A DNA stretch of 43,438 nt from an uncultured Anaerotruncus sp. (GTDB lineage Bacteria; Bacillota; Clostridia; Oscillospirales; Ruminococcaceae), in contig CAJFPF010000113.1 of assembly GCA_904398655.1 (NCBI GenBank), positions 1-43,438 on the forward strand. Reading direction: 5' to 3'. This document shows positions 41,303 through 43,438 of the stretch, piece by piece; within the stretch, counting starts at the first letter, position 1; every line of letters begins with the position of its first letter. Both the position numbers and the translations under genes were made by a program. The notes below the pieces were generated by a model that was not told the origin of the DNA, did not search any database, and saw only the letters and a program-made list of their open reading frames with translations.

Positions 41303-41968
41303 ATGGCAAAACATCAGGGTGTTTCCCTTTCGGTAATCAAGCGGTTACCACGCTACTACCGATTTTTGGGAGATCTTTTAAAAAAAGACGTCACCCGCAT
41401 CTCTTCCCGGGAGCTGGCACAGCTGATGCAACTGACCGCATCCCAGATCCGCCAGGACCTCAATTGTTTCGGCGGCTTTGGCCAACAGGGCTATGGTTAT
41501 AACGTAGCGGATCTGCGCCGGGAGATCGGCAGCATCCTGGGTCTGGACAGGAATATCCCCACCATCCTCATTGGCGTGGGCAACTTGGGGCGAACGATTG
41601 CCCGCCATATGGATTTTGAGAGCAGCGGCTTCCAACTGGTGGGGCTGTTTGACAATAACCCCTCTGTAATCGGGCAGAGTGTCCGGGGGCTTACAGTGAG
41701 CGATGTGGCGCAGCTGGACGAGTTCTGCCATGCGCGGCAGCCCAAAGCTGCCATCCTCTGCATTCCCCGCGAGGTTGCCCGTGCCACTGCGGAGCGGCTG
41801 ATCTCTCTGGGGGTCACCAGCTTTTGGAACTTTTCCCACTATGACCTGCTCTTGGATTTTGAGGGGCTGATTGTGGAAAATGTGCATCTGGGCGACAGTT
41901 TGATGACCCTCTCCTACCGGATCCACGCAGGGGAACAGGCTAAAGAGAATTCCATACAGAGTAACTAA
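41303..41968 (+). CDS. rex: Redox-sensing transcriptional repressor Rex
   Basis: Senses the NADH/NAD+ ratio and represses fermentation and redox genes when NADH is low. 221 residues. The N-terminal winged helix (LPRYYRFLGDL, ISSRELAQLMQLTASQIRQD, FGQQGYGYNV) precedes a Rossmann domain with GVGNLGRTIARHMDF and NFSHYDLLLDF. It is directly downstream of icd and likely co-transcribed. I searched for TTGTTA-N6-TAACAA-type Rex operators in the window and found no good match. Confidence 0.96.
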   Translation: MAKHQGVSLSVIKRLPRYYRFLGDLLKKDVTRISSRELAQLMQLTASQIRQDLNCFGGFGQQGYGYNVADLRREIGSILGLDRNIPTILIGVGNLGRTIARHMDFESSGFQLVGLFDNNPSVIGQSVRGLTVSDVAQLDEFCHARQPKAAILCIPREVARATAERLISLGVTSFWNFSHYDLLLDFEGLIVENVHLGDSLMTLSYRIHAGEQAKENSIQSN

Positions 41969-41993
41969 TTTCCGCTATCGCGATCGATGGCCA

Positions 41994-42038
41994 AAAAGCC
42001 GGTTGGAAGGGGCAGATGCCCCCTTCCAACCGGCTTTT
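41994..42038 (+). terminator. Terminator of rex
   Basis: Arms 41994-42012 and 42020-42038 are perfect inverted copies (core GCCGGTTGGAAGGGG), loop CAGATGC, then CTTTTC. 19 bp stem with A/T ends. Confidence 0.93.
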
Positions 42039-42185
42039 CCTTTTCTATTGGGCCCTCATTTGGTCAAAAGTGATCCTGCAAATGGAACGCTCCAGGTCGC
42101 CAAAAATTCCCGAGGCAGGCCATCGATCCCCTGCCTTTGCCAATCCTATTTCCAAGAATTTGTCGCAAGTTGGGAGGACTCCCTA
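42039..42185. other. Intergenic stretch before the trkA promoter
   Basis: No gene is seen. A weak stem GGCAGG/CCTGCC (42114-42119 and near 42134-42139) followed by TTTGCC is the only structure noticed. Confidence 0.4.
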
Positions 42186-42285
42186 TTGTATTAGAACGAA
42201 TAACGTTGTATGATGGGGGTTGGATTACACATCCACAACACAGAGGAGCATGTCCGGCCTTCCGGAAGGCCGGTATGCCCTGTGT
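42186..42285 (+). promoter_or_regulatory. trkA promoter and leader hairpin
   Basis: -35 TTGTAT (42186-42191), 17 bp spacer, -10 TATGAT (42209-42214). The leader holds a strong stem: ACACAG (42238-42243) with CTGTGT (42280-42285), GCAT with ATGC inside it, and a 20 bp perfect palindrome CCGGCCTTCCGGAAGGCCGG at its core. No T-run follows, so it is not an intrinsic terminator. The start codon lies 28 nt further on. Confidence 0.75.
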
Positions 42286-42313
42286 AGAAGAAGGAGAAGA
42301 AAGGGAAAGGGAC

Positions 42314-43438
42314 ATGTATATTGTCATTGTGGGCATCGGCAAGGTGGGGAGCACCGTGGCTACATACCTCTCTCGGGAGGGGGGGCATGAGGTGGTTGTG
42401 GTGGATAAAAATCCCAATATTGTGGAGCGTATGGCCAACAATTTCGACGTGCTGGGCCTCTGCGGCAATGGATCCGCCCCCGAGATTCAAGAAGAGGCCG
42501 GAATGGGCAAGGCAGATCTTGTGGTTGCGCTCACCTCTTCCGACGAATTTAACATCCTCTGCTGTATTCTGGCCAGAAAAGCAGGAGCCAAACACACCAT
42601 TGCGCGGGTGCGCAACCCGGACTATTTCCATCAGATGGCTTTCCTGAGGGAAGAGTTGGGGCTCTCCATGGCGGTGAATCCGGAACTGGAGGCGGCCAAC
42701 GCCATCAGCCGGATGCTCCGATTCCCCAGTGCCATCAAGTTGGAGCTGTTCAGCAAGGGGCGGCTGGAGATGGCGGAAATCACCATTCCCGCCGGAAGCA
42801 TTCTAGAGAATGTCGTGCTCAAAGACCTTCCTCGGGTTTGCAGTACCCAGGTGCTCATCTGTGCTGTCCGGCGAGGGGAGGAGGTGTTCATCCCCGATGG
42901 CGATTTTGTGCTCCACGCCGGGGACTACATCAACGTCACCGCCTCCCACTCCGATATGAATGACTTTTTCAAGATCCTGGGGATCTATCAGAACCGGATC
43001 AAAACCGTCCTACTGGTGGGCGGCGGAAAGGTGGCCTACTACCTGGCCCGTCAGCTGATCCCCCTGGGGATGCGGGTGGAGATTGTGGAGCAGAACGCGG
43101 ACATCTGCCAGAGCCTGAGTGAAGCGCTTCCCAAGGCCACCATCCTCCATGGGGATGGCACCGACCAGGAATTGCTGCTGGAGGAGGGATTGGCCACTGT
43201 GGATGCCTGCGTCTCCCTCACCGGCATCGACGAGGAAAATGTGATCGTCTCCATGTTTGCCTCCATGAAGAAGGTCAAAAAGGTAATCACCAAGATCAAC
43301 CGACTGCCCCTGTTGTCCATCCTGCATCAGTTGGGGATTGAAAGCGTGGTTTCCCCCCGGGTGGCCACCGGTGAGCTGATCCTGCGGTATGTGCGGGCGC
43401 TGCACAACTCCGAGGGCAGCAGTGTCCAAACCCTCTAC
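42314..43438 (+). CDS. trkA: Trk potassium transporter subunit TrkA (5' part, runs off the window)
   Basis: NAD-binding regulator of the Trk/Ktr potassium channel. 375 codons are visible with no stop; the family is about 450 residues. Two tandem RCK units: RCK-N 1 with VGIGKVGSTVATYL and VVDKN (1-135), RCK-C 1 (about 140-225), and RCK-N 2 with VLLVGGGKVAYYLARQL, EQN and HGDGTDQELL (about 230-360). The protein is complete at the N-terminus (MYIVIVGIGKVG). A GGGAAAGGGAC string serves as ribosome site. A trkH is expected downstream. Confidence 0.93.
   Translation, partial: MYIVIVGIGKVGSTVATYLSREGGHEVVVVDKNPNIVERMANNFDVLGLCGNGSAPEIQEEAGMGKADLVVALTSSDEFNILCCILARKAGAKHTIARVRNPDYFHQMAFLREELGLSMAVNPELEAANAISRMLRFPSAIKLELFSKGRLEMAEITIPAGSILENVVLKDLPRVCSTQVLICAVRRGEEVFIPDGDFVLHAGDYINVTASHSDMNDFFKILGIYQNRIKTVLLVGGGKVAYYLARQLIPLGMRVEIVEQNADICQSLSEALPKATILHGDGTDQELLLEEGLATVDACVSLTGIDEENVIVSMFASMKKVKKVITKINRLPLLSILHQLGIESVVSPRVATGELILRYVRALHNSEGSSVQTLY

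Overview
This 43.4 kb window looks like a chromosomal segment of a Gram-positive anaerobe of the class Clostridia, probably Oscillospiraceae/Ruminococcaceae-like. Supporting features are the dgt-dnaG-rpoD sigma operon, a Ser46-type HPr, a MecA-like Clp adaptor, YlxM-Ffh, Rex, many TTGACA-17-TATAAT promoters with AGGAGG ribosome sites, and a rather high GC content. The family placement is inference. There is no integrase, transposase, IS or CRISPR array. Nearly everything is housekeeping, so the two unusual modules stand out.

Layout. (1) 1-1.7 kb: tRNA-Arg(TCT) and tRNA-Gly(TCC) on the minus strand, rpe on the plus strand, and a convergent mecA-like gene. (2) 1.77-7.9 kb, plus strand: an Rnf-like cluster in the order rnfC-rnfD-rnfE-rnfA, followed by a membrane-anchored DUF4015 (glycoside-hydrolase-like) gene and a family 9-like carbohydrate-binding protein gene. 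RnfG and RnfB are absent and several cofactor residues are lost. (3) 7.9-9.3 kb, minus: Rrf2 regulator, small AtpI-like membrane protein and sugar O-acetyltransferase. (4) 9.4-14 kb, minus: yigZ, dgt, dnaG, rpoD. (5) 14.1-16.9 kb, minus: ilvE and gdhA, each with its own promoter. (6) 17-20.9 kb, minus: recA-recX-rimO-pgsA, with a LexA-type box upstream of recA. (7) 21-24.8 kb, minus: HPr gene, then uvrC-rsmD-coaD-coiled-coil gene. (8) 25-29.5 kb, minus: ylxM-ffh-rpsP-khpA-rimM-trmD-DUF554, a signal-recognition, ribosome and tRNA-modification operon. (9) 29.7 kb, plus: cysK. (10) 30.7-36.3 kb, minus: a response regulator/kinase pair followed by an HtrA protease, then a Usp-like protein and a lysophospholipase-like hydrolase. 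(11) 36.6-38.4 kb, plus: ychF and a secreted Ig-like protein. (12) 38.4-40 kb: an XRE regulator plus ImmA/IrrE-type protease gene pair, divergent from a two-gene operon whose start site is covered by a LexA-type box and which encodes a stand-alone sigma region 4 protein. (13) 40-43.4 kb, plus: isocitrate dehydrogenase, Rex and a TrkA that runs off the window end.

How the parts work together: isocitrate dehydrogenase, glutamate dehydrogenase and branched-chain aminotransferase form a 2-oxoglutarate/glutamate/amino-acid node, with the redox sensor Rex beside the dehydrogenase. RecA, RecX, UvrC and the LexA-boxed XRE/ImmA/sigma-4 locus are the DNA-damage part. The strongest candidates for undescribed biology are the stripped-down Rnf-like complex (1.8-6.1 kb) and the damage-responsive XRE/ImmA//sigma-4 switch (38.4-40 kb).
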